Of a stretch of DNA of 64,000 bases, positions 50,113 to 58,654 are shown piece by piece. The stretch spans positions 62,001 through 126,000 of the forward strand of contig CAJUAN010000007.1 of the NCBI GenBank assembly GCA_910584715.1. Reading direction: 5' to 3'. The stretch comes from an uncultured Oscillospiraceae bacterium. GTDB lineage: Bacteria; Bacillota; Clostridia; Oscillospirales; Ruminococcaceae. Both the position numbers and the translations under genes were made by a program. Within the stretch, counting starts at the first letter, position 1, and each line of letters opens with the position of its first letter. Below the pieces are notes generated by a model. That model searched no databases. It was given only the letters and a program-made list of their open reading frames with translations, and was not told the DNA's origin.

Positions 50113-51936
50113 TTACTCCTCTTCCGCAAGCTTTGCCGCCTGCTCCGCCTGAATGTCGCTATAGACCGAAAGCATAGGCGTTTCGTCGGGATTTGTCTTT
50201 CTGATCTTTCTTCTGACATAATTTCCGGTGATCCTGATTACCGTAGCCGAAAGCAGAAGCACGCCGATAAGGTTGGGCACCGCCATAAGTCCGTTAAGAG
50301 TATCGGCTATATCCCATGCAAGGCTGAGGTTCATTGTGCAGCCTACTATAACGAACAGCACGAATATCACCTTGTAGACAATAGTGGCCTTTGTTCCGAA
50401 AAGATACTCCAGAGCCTTCGTTCCGTAGAACGACCAGCCCAGCACCGTTGAAAACGCAAACAGAAGTATTGCGACAGCGAGAATCTTTCCGGCAAGCGAA
50501 CCGAGACGCAGGCTGAAAGCATAGGTAACAAGGGGTACTCCGTTCACTTCGGCTATCTTCACCGATGTTATAACGGGATTTCCGTTTTCGTCGGTCATAA
50601 GAGTTCCGTCCGCGTTTTTGCCCTGAACGCCCCGTATCTCCATAACGTTTGCATATGTAAAATCGCTTTCGCCGCCTGCCGTGTCCGCATTAAGAAGCCT
50701 TACGGTCAGATCCTGTCCGTAAACGGTTTTCGCGGCGTACTCCGTATAAGTACCCTCCGCCGCGTTTTCGGGAGCTGTCTTATAAAGCGCGTTTACATTA
50801 TCGTCTATAAGGTTCACAACGCTTCCGTCGCTTGCGGTGTGTATCTCAAAATACTGCGCCTCGGTGGAAATGCTCTGCATCGCCTCGTTAAAGGTCTTGG
50901 ATTCCGCGGGGCTTGAAAGGATCACAAAAGATGTGAGGGTGCATACGATAATGGTGTCAAAGAACACCTCGAAGATTCCCCACATACCCTGAACAACAGG
51001 CTCCTTTACGTCGGAAGCGGAGTGCACCATTACCGACGAACCGAGACCCGCCTCATTGGAGAAAACGCCTCTTTTGAAGCCCATGGTAACGGCACGCTTT
51101 ATTATGTAGCCGCCGACGCCTCCGGCGATAGCGCCGAAATTAAAGGCGTTGCTGAAAATGCTTGAAAACACATAGGGTATCTGGTGAAAGTTGGAGAAGA
51201 AAATTATCAGGCAGCCGATTATATAGAACAGAGCCATAAAGGGCACAAGCTTTTCGGTAACGCTTGCGATACGCTTGATGCCGCCCACGATTACAAGAGC
51301 GGCAATAACCGCCAGAGCGATACCCGTCACGATAGTGGGAATGTTGAAGTTGGACTTCATCGCGCTGGAAATGGAGTTCACCTGGGTCATGTTTCCGATA
51401 CCGAAGGACGCCAGCACACAGAATATGGAAAACAGCACCGCCAGCGGCTTGGCTATATGCCTGAAGCCTTTGCGATCCTTGAGTCCCTCGTTGATGTAGT
51501 ACATCGCGCCGCCCGACCATTCGCCGTGGTCGTTTTTCTTTCGGTAGAAGATACCCAGCACGTTTTCGGAATAGTTAGTCATCATTCCGAAAAACGCGGA
51601 AAGCCACATCCAGAACACAGCTCCGGGGCCTCCAACGGCAATAGCCGTAGCAACGCCCGCGATATTGCCGGTACCGATAGTGGCGGCAAGGGCTGTGGAT
51701 AAAGCCTGGAACTGGGAAATGGCTTTTTTCTCCTTGGTTTTTGTTACCGATCTTTTTTTGAAAATGGCAAGAAACGTTTCATTTGCCCAGTGTTTTATTT
51801 TTGTTATCTGAAAGAAGCCTGTCCTGACGGTCATGTAGATACCCGTGGATATTATGAGAACAAGCATTGGTATACCCCAGACAACGCCGTTTACCGCGCT
51901 GTTCACCGAGGTTATGATCTCGACGATCCTGTCCAT
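50113..51936 (-). CDS. Sodium:amino acid symporter (AGCS family) with large insert
   Basis: Membrane transporter of the alanine/glycine:cation symporter family, importing alanine or glycine with sodium. The core has TALAATIGTGNIAGVATAI and GGPGAVFWMW early, and SNEAGLGSSVMVHS in the middle. At 607 residues it exceeds the usual 440-490. The extra length is an insert at about residues 345-475 with polar, beta-like sequence (LYKTAPENAAEGTYTEYA, MTDENGNPVITSVKIAEVNG) between membrane helices, probably extracellular. GGGAGG precedes the ATG. Confidence 0.88.
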   Translation of the reverse strand: MDRIVEIITSVNSAVNGVVWGIPMLVLIISTGIYMTVRTGFFQITKIKHWANETFLAIFKKRSVTKTKEKKAISQFQALSTALAATIGTGNIAGVATAIAVGGPGAVFWMWLSAFFGMMTNYSENVLGIFYRKKNDHGEWSGGAMYYINEGLKDRKGFRHIAKPLAVLFSIFCVLASFGIGNMTQVNSISSAMKSNFNIPTIVTGIALAVIAALVIVGGIKRIASVTEKLVPFMALFYIIGCLIIFFSNFHQIPYVFSSIFSNAFNFGAIAGGVGGYIIKRAVTMGFKRGVFSNEAGLGSSVMVHSASDVKEPVVQGMWGIFEVFFDTIIVCTLTSFVILSSPAESKTFNEAMQSISTEAQYFEIHTASDGSVVNLIDDNVNALYKTAPENAAEGTYTEYAAKTVYGQDLTVRLLNADTAGGESDFTYANVMEIRGVQGKNADGTLMTDENGNPVITSVKIAEVNGVPLVTYAFSLRLGSLAGKILAVAILLFAFSTVLGWSFYGTKALEYLFGTKATIVYKVIFVLFVIVGCTMNLSLAWDIADTLNGLMAVPNLIGVLLLSATVIRITGNYVRRKIRKTNPDETPMLSVYSDIQAEQAAKLAEEE

Positions 51937-52027
51937 TGGAAAAACCTCCCGATATTTTAAAATACAGAATATGACATATGCGAGAATAAGCTTTGTTTAG
52001 ATAAATTGATTTTCGCAGCAGAAAATA

Positions 52028-52492
52028 TCACCTGTTTTCGTCTTTCAGCCAGTACTTGCCGCTCTTGCGGTAGCTTCTGTAATCAAACTTTGTAATATCA
52101 CATATGAATCCCAGCATTTCCTCCGCGGACTTCAGAATATCCTCGGCGGTATCCCTGCCTATTTCCTCGGGAATATCGGCGGGGTACCGAGTTTCTATGT
52201 AGTACCTGTTAAGAACGGTGCTTTTGCCTATCCATTGCGTAAAGGTCTGATCCGTCATGGCAGCCTGCTTGCAGAGCCATGTGATGTTGTGTCCGTCAAA
52301 AAGCTTCCTGTGCTTGTAGAGCAGGAACGCTTTAAGACCCTTTTCTATCGCCTGCTGGCAGTGGAACACAACAGGCTTGGCAAGTCTGCTGTCGTCCACA
52401 AGAAGCCTCGCCGACATAATGTCAAGGCAGGCGTGATAGAGCCAGTCGTAGTAACGCTTGCTGTCAGTCGTGTGACTGCTTCTTCTGCTCAT
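52028..52492 (-). CDS. HEPN-domain protein
   Basis: A helical HEPN protein of about 154 residues. The core DWLYHACLDIMSARLLV and HCQQAIEKGLKAFLLYKH is followed by RKLFDGHN, fitting the R-x(4-6)-H ribonuclease-type motif. The start is ATG at 52492 after GAGGGGAA; it overlaps the end of the MNT-like gene by 29 bases, the order known in HEPN/MNT toxin-antitoxin pairs. It may be an RNase toxin; activity is inferred. Confidence 0.75.
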   Translation of the reverse strand: MSRRSSHTTDSKRYYDWLYHACLDIMSARLLVDDSRLAKPVVFHCQQAIEKGLKAFLLYKHRKLFDGHNITWLCKQAAMTDQTFTQWIGKSTVLNRYYIETRYPADIPEEIGRDTAEDILKSAEEMLGFICDITKFDYRSYRKSGKYWLKDENR

Positions 52493-52793
52493 AAAGCAAA
52501 TTCCCCTCATTATCAATTCTGTACGCAAAGGTAAAGTCGTCGTCCAAGCACTCGTTCCAGTCGCTCACGGTGTACACGATTATATCGCAGGGTATCGGAC
52601 AGTCGGTTTTAAGCAGTATCTCCGATTCGAGGTCGGAATGGCTGCCGTAGCTGTCGTCCACCACGATACATAGCTTAAAGCGGGAGACTTCCCCCTTTGA
52701 GTTCCTTTTCGCCGTTGCGAGGAAGATTTGCAGCGGATCGCAGATCTTTACTATGTCCTCGGTCATTTTTCTGATTATGGGATCGTTTATCAT
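52464..52793 (-). CDS. MNT-like nucleotidyltransferase, degenerate
   Basis: A 109-residue protein with the size and alpha-beta pattern of minimal nucleotidyltransferases, placed just ahead of the HEPN gene. In active MNT proteins, GS and a DxD lie in the first strand-loop; here the corresponding stretch reads FLATAKRNSKGEVSRFKL and CIVVDDS, so the usual GSx10DxD is not preserved. The start is ATG at 52793 after AAAAGGAGGG. The promoter must lie in or beside the palindromic element upstream. Confidence 0.6.
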   Translation of the reverse strand: MINDPIIRKMTEDIVKICDPLQIFLATAKRNSKGEVSRFKLCIVVDDSYGSHSDLESEILLKTDCPIPCDIIVYTVSDWNECLDDDFTFAYRIDNEGNLLYEQKKQSHD

Positions 52794-52832
52794 AATATAA
52801 CCCTCCTTTTGGAAGATATAGTATTGAATGCA

Positions 52833-53276
52833 TAAATTTATGTTTATCGGTGTACTTTTTCGTTTGTTTTGTCTTGACATTGTTTGCTGTTGACTTATAG
52901 ATAGTGGGGGGAGATGCGAGGTACACCCCTACCGGGGAAAGGGGGAAGCGCTCTTGGGAGACAAAGGTGCGCTGAGCCGCCCTCGCCCCTTTCCCCCTCC
53001 AGGCTCACGCTATGCGTTCTATTTTTGGTTAACAAGTTTTCAGTTAGACTTGATAAAGCACATAGCGTAGCGGGGGTAGGAGAGAGTAAAGGAAAGAGAG
53101 AGCACGAGAGGGAAAACCATAAGGGAGAGGGAGGGGGCGGCAAGCGTCCCTTAAGTCCCAATGAGCACCCTCCTTCTCCCTTTTGGTTGTCCCTCTCGTA
53201 CCTCCACCACTACCTTTAAATTAGAAACAAACATAGTCAAGACATATCTATCTAAAAGTACGATAAACAAAAATTA
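52833..53276. repeat. Large palindromic TIR element, copy 3 (symmetric form)
   Basis: 444 bp bounded by TAAATTTATGTTTA and TAAACAAAAATTA. Both ends carry the GTAC...GATAAACA type, so the copy is nearly symmetric and lacks the GCCCCCT module. It shares long internal tracts with copies 1 and 2, including GAGAGGGAAAACCATAAG. It lies 40 bp upstream of the MNT gene and fills the 52794-53379 gap. Confidence 0.85.
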
Positions 53277-53379
53277 CAGCCGCAGAAATTGTTTTCTTCC
53301 TTATTCCTATTGAAAAATCAAAGAAAGTATGCTATAGTTAAATAGTTAAATGTAAATCCGACAGTCCCGCGCCGGCTGA

Positions 53380-54075
53380 TCACTTGTCGGAATTTATGAT
53401 TATCTGCATACGGGCTTCGCTGTTCTTTATTACGTTGAGCAGCGACGACGCGGAGCTTGGATATTCCTCCGAAAGAGAGTTAGCCGTGATAAGAGTTTCG
53501 TCTCCCGCTTCGCCCGAAGCTGCCGCCGCCGCGGAAGCAGCCGCCGCGTTAGCTTCGCACATTGCCATTGCCGCCGCCGATGAACCCATGGCGGGTATCT
53601 CCTCAACGGTAAAAAATCTCTTGTCGTTTCTGGAATTAGCCGAATGCACAACCCGGAACATTTTATAGACCGCCAACATGAGATAGGCGGAAACTTCCTT
53701 TAAAACTACGGGGCTTCCGGTTTTCCGCACGAGAGAGAAAAGCACGGTTACCGCGTTCACAACAAGTTTTTTGTTGAACGCCGCCATTACCCCGCCGGGA
53801 TCCATTTTTTCCTTTCCGCTCATGTCCGGCTCGGGAATATCTTCATAGGAAATTGTTTTCCCCGCAGGCTCGGGGGAACGTCCCAGCAGATAGTCGCAGG
53901 ACACGTTATAGTAATCCGCCGTTTTGACGAGAAATTCAAGACCGCATTCTCTTATACCCTTTTCGTAGTGTGAAAGCAGCGCCTGGGATATTCCCAGATC
54001 GGCGGCAGCTTTTTTCTGACTGACTCCCCGTTCCTTTCTCAGCAGGGTAATTATTCTTGGAAAGTCCGAATTCAT
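53380..54075 (-). CDS. XRE-family regulator with helical C-terminal domain
   Basis: A 231-residue protein. The N-terminal Cro/CI-type HTH (about 8-65) contains SQKKAAADLGISQALLSHYEKG, that is KKAAADLGISQALLSHYE, and DYLLGRS. A helical domain (about 90-225) includes an Ala-rich run near residues 165-195. GGAGGTGAC precedes the ATG. It is divergent from the histidine phosphatase gene and is likely autoregulated, since repeated ACTGTAT elements overlap its promoter. Confidence 0.82.
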   Translation of the reverse strand: MNSDFPRIITLLRKERGVSQKKAAADLGISQALLSHYEKGIRECGLEFLVKTADYYNVSCDYLLGRSPEPAGKTISYEDIPEPDMSGKEKMDPGGVMAAFNKKLVVNAVTVLFSLVRKTGSPVVLKEVSAYLMLAVYKMFRVVHSANSRNDKRFFTVEEIPAMGSSAAAMAMCEANAAAASAAAAASGEAGDETLITANSLSEEYPSSASSLLNVIKNSEARMQIIINSDK

Positions 54076-54112
54076 CGTGTCACCTCCTGAAATTTGTTTC
54101 TACATACAGTAA

Positions 54113-54141
54113 ATTATACAGTATTGCGTACAATTTGTAAA
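54113..54141 (-). promoter_or_regulatory. Promoter of the XRE gene with ACTGTAT repeats
   Basis: Minus-strand TTTACA (54136-54141), a 17 bp spacer and TATAAT (54113-54118). ACTGTAT occurs twice, 12 bp apart, overlapping the -10, and is a likely operator. Confidence 0.6.
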
Positions 54142-54295
54142 TAGCTTCAGGCAAAAAAAAGTCGATAAATGTTTAACGCTATTTTCTGTAATTGTACACA
54201 AAAAACAGCGGAATCAGGCAGAAAATACCTTTTCAGCAGGTGATTTTTACAAAATTACAGCCGTAAACAATACGCCTTTAAAAGGAGCCATTTAT

Positions 54296-54925
54296 ATGAA
54301 AGGTTATCACATAAGCATTTTCCGCCACGGAATAACCGACGCAAACGAAAACGGAGTCTACATAGGAAAGACTGACCTGCCCCTTTCCGAAGCGGGCAGG
54401 GAGGCTTTAATGGACAAGTACGAACAGCTTGATTATCCAAAAGTGCAGCGGGTGTATTCCAGTCCGCTGGAAAGAGCGGTACAGACAGCTGAAATAATTT
54501 TCCCCGACAGGGAGATAGTCATAGTAGACGACCTGCGGGAAATGGATTTCGGCGTTTTTGAGGGACTTCCCGCCGAAGAGCTTGTCCGTCTGGACAGCTT
54601 CAAGAAATGGCTCAAGGGCGGACTTGACAACCCTCCCCCCAACGGCGAAGCCCTGCGGAGCATGATGCTTAGGTGCTATTCCGCGCTTAATCTGATGATA
54701 CTGGATATGATGAAGGAAGGATTCACCCACGCCGGAGCGGTCACTCATTCTGGCATACTGATGAATATGCTGTCCTGCTTCGGGCTGCCGAAAAAGAAGC
54801 CAATGGAGTTCGCCTGCGAGCCGGGCGAGGGCTACGAGATACTTGTCACCGCCATGATGTGGCAGAACGGGAACACCTTTGAGATACTGGGAAAGGTACC
54901 CTATAACGACAGGGACGGAGACTAA
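54296..54925 (+). CDS. Histidine phosphatase (phosphoglycerate mutase-like)
   Basis: A 209-residue member of histidine phosphatase branch 1. The phospho-acceptor His lies in IFRHGITDANE, the second Arg in SSPLERAVQTAE, the acid residue in LREMDFGVFEG, and the second His in VTHSGILMN. The size and GxFEG motif fit CobC/GpmB-like phosphatases; the substrate is unknown. AAAGGAGCC precedes the ATG. Confidence 0.85.
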   Translation: MKGYHISIFRHGITDANENGVYIGKTDLPLSEAGREALMDKYEQLDYPKVQRVYSSPLERAVQTAEIIFPDREIVIVDDLREMDFGVFEGLPAEELVRLDSFKKWLKGGLDNPPPNGEALRSMMLRCYSALNLMILDMMKEGFTHAGAVTHSGILMNMLSCFGLPKKKPMEFACEPGEGYEILVTAMMWQNGNTFEILGKVPYNDRDGD

Positions 54926-54942
54926 TCAGGAAACGCTGAAAG

Positions 54943-55722
54943 TCATGTCTGTTTTGAATTCCTGAAAAACAGGGAGCGAGAATTTCTCCTGCGGTATTCG
55001 GCGGGGGTCAGCCCCGTTTCCTGTTTGAAAAGCTTTATAAAATGACTTTGGGAGGCAAATCCGAAATACTCGGCTATATCAGCGCATGAACACTCGGAGC
55101 TGTCCGAAAAGACGAGCATATTGGCGGCGGCTTTAAGCTTTTCGGTGCGTATAAATCCGCTTACGGACGTGCCCGTTTCACTTTTGAAAAGTGAGGAAAG
55201 GTAGCTTCTGTTCAGACCCAGAGCCTCGGATACCGAAGAGGAGTTTATCTTTTTTGTTCTGTTCCGGCAGATATAGTTAATAGCTTTCAGCACATGGGCG
55301 GAGTATACGCCGCGCTTCGGCAGAGCCGCCATTTTTTCGGTAAAGGCAAGCAGCATTTCGTTATACAGGGCAAGCACGTTTTCCGCAGTTTGGAGCTCGT
55401 CCATTTTTTCGATGTAAAGATCGCTCATAGTGTAGGCAAGCTCCCGCTCCAGACCCTTTTCCACGCACAGGCGGGTTATGACCGCGGCGGCGACCACGAA
55501 ATGATAACGGATATTTCTCAGTCTGTCCTTTGACAGTTTCCCGTATTCGCCGTTTTCGTAAAGGCTCACGTTGTCGGTTCTGATAAGGACTTTTTTAACG
55601 GCCTCGGTATTTCCGTCGGCTATCGCGCTGTAGTAACCATATTCGCTTCGGTATTCGGTATGTGTCTGTTGTTCTTCGGAGCTTTCAAAAAGACGTTCAT
55701 TAAGCTCTTTAGCAATACTCAC
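54943..55722 (-). CDS. AraC-family transcriptional regulator
   Basis: A 259-residue regulator. The C-terminal AraC DNA-binding domain (about 155-255) has two helix-turn-helix motifs, SSVSEALGLNRSYLSSLFK and CADIAEYFGFASQSHFIKLF, ending TGLTPAEYRR. The N-terminal portion is helical and lacks the cupin arm of classical AraC. GGAGGTAATTAC precedes the ATG. It lies upstream of the GH130 gene but is oriented away, separated by copy 4 of the element; control of that gene is possible, not shown. Confidence 0.88.
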   Translation of the reverse strand: MSIAKELNERLFESSEEQQTHTEYRSEYGYYSAIADGNTEAVKKVLIRTDNVSLYENGEYGKLSKDRLRNIRYHFVVAAAVITRLCVEKGLERELAYTMSDLYIEKMDELQTAENVLALYNEMLLAFTEKMAALPKRGVYSAHVLKAINYICRNRTKKINSSSVSEALGLNRSYLSSLFKSETGTSVSGFIRTEKLKAAANMLVFSDSSECSCADIAEYFGFASQSHFIKLFKQETGLTPAEYRRRNSRSLFFRNSKQT

Positions 55723-55787
55723 AGTAATTACCTCCGGTCGGCTTTTCTGTAATTATACAACGGATTTAAAATAATTGCAATAGAAGA

Positions 55788-56363
55788 TAAATTTATGTTT
55801 ATCTTAGTACTTTTTGTTTTGGAATTTTCTTTTGCTATATCTTGATTTATTAATTCTTGGATTTTATAGAAAGTGCGTGTGATGCGAGGGACAACCCTCC
55901 CGGGGAAAGGGGGAGGCGCTCTCGGAGATTTAAGGGACGCTGAGCCGCCCTCCCCCTTTCCCCTTTCGGGTTTTCCCTCGCGCTCCTTTTCCCCTCGCCC
56001 CATTCTCCCTCCAGGCTCACGCTATGCGCGCTTTTTTAAGCTATCTAATTTTTTTTAGTTAGGAAGGATTAAGGAGGTAGGGGGTTCGGGGGTAGGAACC
56101 TAAAAGGGAGAGGGGGGAGTCCCAGCGTCCCTTATTCCCGACTTTCTCCCCCCTCTCCCTTTTTGGTGCCTGACCCCCGACTTCTCGCACTATTTATAAA
56201 GCCCAAGATAATAAATTAAGACAATGCAAACGAAAAAGTACAACCAATAAAACCTAAACAAACTCCCCCGCCCCCTTGAGGGGGCATTGCTATCTAATGA
56301 TTCCAACAAATCTATGTAGGGGGTGACTCAGGCGGCGGGGACTCCCCGCTAAACATAAATTTA
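55788..56363. repeat. Large palindromic TIR element, copy 4
   Basis: 576 bp bounded by TAAATTTATGTTTA and TAAACATAAATTTA. The right end carries the GCCCCCTT/AGGGGGC hairpin and the ATTGCTATCTAATGATT block as in copies 1 and 2, while the centre differs. Short ORFs within (for example 55873-56058) are not credible. It fills 55723-56433 ahead of the GH130 promoter. Confidence 0.85.
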
Positions 56364-56433
56364 TTGCACTAAAACAATTTTCTGCCAACTATAACCCGTT
56401 AAATGAAATTTTTGTAACTTATGCCAAAGGCTA

Positions 56434-56462
56434 TTGATTTTTTGTGAGAATTATTGTATAAT
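56434..56462 (+). promoter_or_regulatory. Promoter of the GH130 gene
   Basis: TTGATT (56434-56439), a 17 bp spacer and TATAAT (56457-56462), starting 71 bp beyond the end of repeat copy 4. Confidence 0.65.
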
Positions 56463-56521
56463 CAAATATAATGTGAGTCGGAGGACTCAGAGAAAAATAC
56501 CTTTGAAAGGCGGCTGTTTTA

Positions 56522-57547
56522 ATGAAAACAAAAGTATTAAACGGAGTATCGCTTCCCAATATCCCCTGGCAGGATAAGCCCGCGGACTGCAAGGACGTAG
56601 TATGGCGCTACAGCGCGAACCCTATCATCAAACGCGACCACATTATGGTAAAAAAGGCCAACGGCTACAGAGAGCCCTCAAACTCCATCTTCAACAGCTC
56701 GGTAGTACCCTACGAGGTTGGGGACTACAAGTTCGCCGGCGTTTTCCGCGTTGACGACAGAGAACGCAACATGGAGCTCCATGTTGGCTTCTCCAAGGAC
56801 GGTATCAACTGGGACATCAATGAGGAAAGAATCAAGTTCAAGTGCGATATCCCCGAGGTGGGTCAGTGGCAGTACGGCTACGATCCCAGAGTCTGCAAGC
56901 TTGAGGACAAGTACATCGTAACATGGTGCAACGCCTACGGCTGGAAGCCCACTATCGGCATCGCCTATACTTACGATTTCAAGGAATTCACGCAGCTTGA
57001 AAACGCGTACCTGCCTTTCAACAGAAACGGTGTTATGTTCCCCAGAAAGATAAACAACAAGTATGTTATGATGAGCCGTCCCTCCGATAGCGGACACACT
57101 CCTTTCGGGGATATGTTCATCAGCCAGTCTCCAGACCTTACCTACTGGGGCGAGCACAGACACGTAATGGGACCCTCCAAGGGCTGGGAAGCAACCAAAA
57201 TGGGCGCGGGACCTATCCCCATTGAAACAGACCGCGGCTGGCTCATATTCTATCACGGCGTACTGACCTCCTGCAACGGCTATGTTTACAGCTTCTCCGC
57301 CGCTCTCCTCGACAAGGACGAGCCTTGGAAGGTACTCAAGAGAGGCGCGTCCTACCTTATCAGCCCCCAGACGGACTACGAGCTTATCGGCGATACCGAC
57401 GCGGTAACGTTCCCCTGTGCTAACCTTGTTGACGCGGATACGGGAAGAATTTGTATTTACTACGGCTGCGCCGACACCTGCACGTCCCTTGCGTTCACTT
57501 ATGTTGACGATGTTATGGACTTCCTTGACAACAACAGCCAAGTGTGA
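56522..57547 (+). CDS. Beta-mannoside phosphorylase (GH130)
   Basis: Five-bladed propeller enzyme of glycoside hydrolase family 130, which phosphorolyses beta-mannosides, yielding mannose 1-phosphate; it acts in the cytoplasm. Family phrases include NPIIKRD, REPSNSIFNSSVV, FAGVFRVDDR, YDPRVCKLEDKYIVTWC and KMGAGPIPIETDRGWLIFYHGV. Length (341) fits the mannooligosaccharide or mannosylglucose phosphorylases known from Ruminococcus. GAAAGGCGG precedes the ATG. It stands alone; no transporter or mannanase is adjacent. The subfamily cannot be fixed here. Confidence 0.88.
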   Translation: MKTKVLNGVSLPNIPWQDKPADCKDVVWRYSANPIIKRDHIMVKKANGYREPSNSIFNSSVVPYEVGDYKFAGVFRVDDRERNMELHVGFSKDGINWDINEERIKFKCDIPEVGQWQYGYDPRVCKLEDKYIVTWCNAYGWKPTIGIAYTYDFKEFTQLENAYLPFNRNGVMFPRKINNKYVMMSRPSDSGHTPFGDMFISQSPDLTYWGEHRHVMGPSKGWEATKMGAGPIPIETDRGWLIFYHGVLTSCNGYVYSFSAALLDKDEPWKVLKRGASYLISPQTDYELIGDTDAVTFPCANLVDADTGRICIYYGCADTCTSLAFTYVDDVMDFLDNNSQV

Positions 57548-57586
57548 AACAGTTGACTGTTGACAGTATACAGACGATAGTTGAAA

Positions 57587-57625
57587 AGCCCTTGGAAAAC
57601 TTGGTTTTCCAAGGGCTGATTTTTT
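57587..57625 (+). terminator. Terminator after the GH130 gene
   Basis: AGCCCTTGGAAAAC (57587-57600) and GTTTTCCAAGGGCT (57604-57617) form a 14 bp stem with a three-base loop, then a T-run. Confidence 0.9.
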
Positions 57626-57629
57626 AAGA

Positions 57630-58622
57630 TCAGAAGTCGTGTACTTCAGTTTTGTCTTTGGGGACGGAAGCTTCCGTCTCGGGAACTTCGGCAGTCTCCG
57701 GAATATCGGGGATTTCTGTTTTGTCGTTTTCCTCAGCTTCATATGCAGCGATTTTTTCCTCTGCGGCTTTTTTCTTTTCCCCCGCAAGCATTAAGGTCTC
57801 CTCGGCGCGGGCGCGGAGGAATTCCGTGCAGGAATTTTCCATTGCGAGCCGCGCTGAGGCTTCGGCTTCACCGTACCGTTCCAGGGCAAGAAAATTTTTG
57901 GCTTTTATAAGCTCTGCGAACGATTTTCCGCATTTCCTCATGGGGCGCGGAAGAGTGCTCCACTTTATTTTTTCGGCTGTGTCTATGGCGGAATGGCCGA
58001 GTCCTCCCTCGGTCTGGTACAGGGCGAGCACTGCCATCACCATGTCGCCGTCCGAAAAAGCGTCCAGATAGTATATGCCGTCATCGTAGGCTTCCGCCGC
58101 GCCGCTGCCGTCCTTTGCTATAATGCAGGCTGCCATTTTCACGCAGTAATAGTACGCCGCTGTGCGGAAATTTCCCGTTGATTGGGCTATGTCGAGAATA
58201 CTTGTCAGGTCTGCCTGAGCAAGGGTCTTAGCCGCCGTGTCGGTCTCGCCGCGCATACAGTACGCCGCAGCAGCCTCAATAAGCATGGGGTTTTTATTGT
58301 CCCCTGAAGCATTGTCGAAGAGCAGGTTTATGTAGTTCTGAGAAAAGCCCTCCGCCTTGAAAATATTCACAAGCCTGCGCCTGAGCCTTTTCATGGGAGC
58401 GCGTTTAAACAGGGAACTGATAAAATATGTAATAATCGCCAGCAAAAGCGAGCCGATGCACATGAACGGCACGAAAAGCATGATCCTGAACGGCTGCGCG
58501 TCCATGAACAGATCCTGTATTGTTTTGACCGCAAAGCCCGCGCAGCAGCCGAGTATGAGGTATATCCCCCACCATACGCTTATGCCCTTTGCAAGCGCAA
58601 GCAGCTTGTTGTTCAGTTTCAT
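57630..58622 (-). CDS. Membrane protein with TPR-like repeats, unknown
   Basis: A 330-residue protein with two N-terminal membrane helices (about 15-35 and 47-70), then a helical region (about 90-290) with TPR-like patterns, for example NPMLIEAAAAYCMRGETDTAA and a later ALERYGEAEASARLAMEN. The tail is Glu/Pro/Thr-rich. The start is ATG at 58622 after GGAGGAGAG; the frame is open 36 codons further. It lies 32 bp downstream of aroE on the same strand. No specific family is recognised. Confidence 0.65.
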   Translation of the reverse strand: MKLNNKLLALAKGISVWWGIYLILGCCAGFAVKTIQDLFMDAQPFRIMLFVPFMCIGSLLLAIITYFISSLFKRAPMKRLRRRLVNIFKAEGFSQNYINLLFDNASGDNKNPMLIEAAAAYCMRGETDTAAKTLAQADLTSILDIAQSTGNFRTAAYYYCVKMAACIIAKDGSGAAEAYDDGIYYLDAFSDGDMVMAVLALYQTEGGLGHSAIDTAEKIKWSTLPRPMRKCGKSFAELIKAKNFLALERYGEAEASARLAMENSCTEFLRARAEETLMLAGEKKKAAEEKIAAYEAEENDKTEIPDIPETAEVPETEASVPKDKTEVHDF

Positions 58623-58654
58623 TGGCTCTCCTCCTGCACCCCTTTTCCGGGGTA

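Noticed and set aside
55873..56058. 61-codon ORF inside repeat copy 4
   Set aside because: It shares a Pro/Ser/Phe-rich phrase with the ORF in copy 2, but only because both lie in the repeat; no translation signals.
56678..57787. 369-codon minus-strand ORF over the GH130 gene
   Set aside because: Shadow of a strongly biased gene; crosses the terminator at 57587-57625 and matches nothing.
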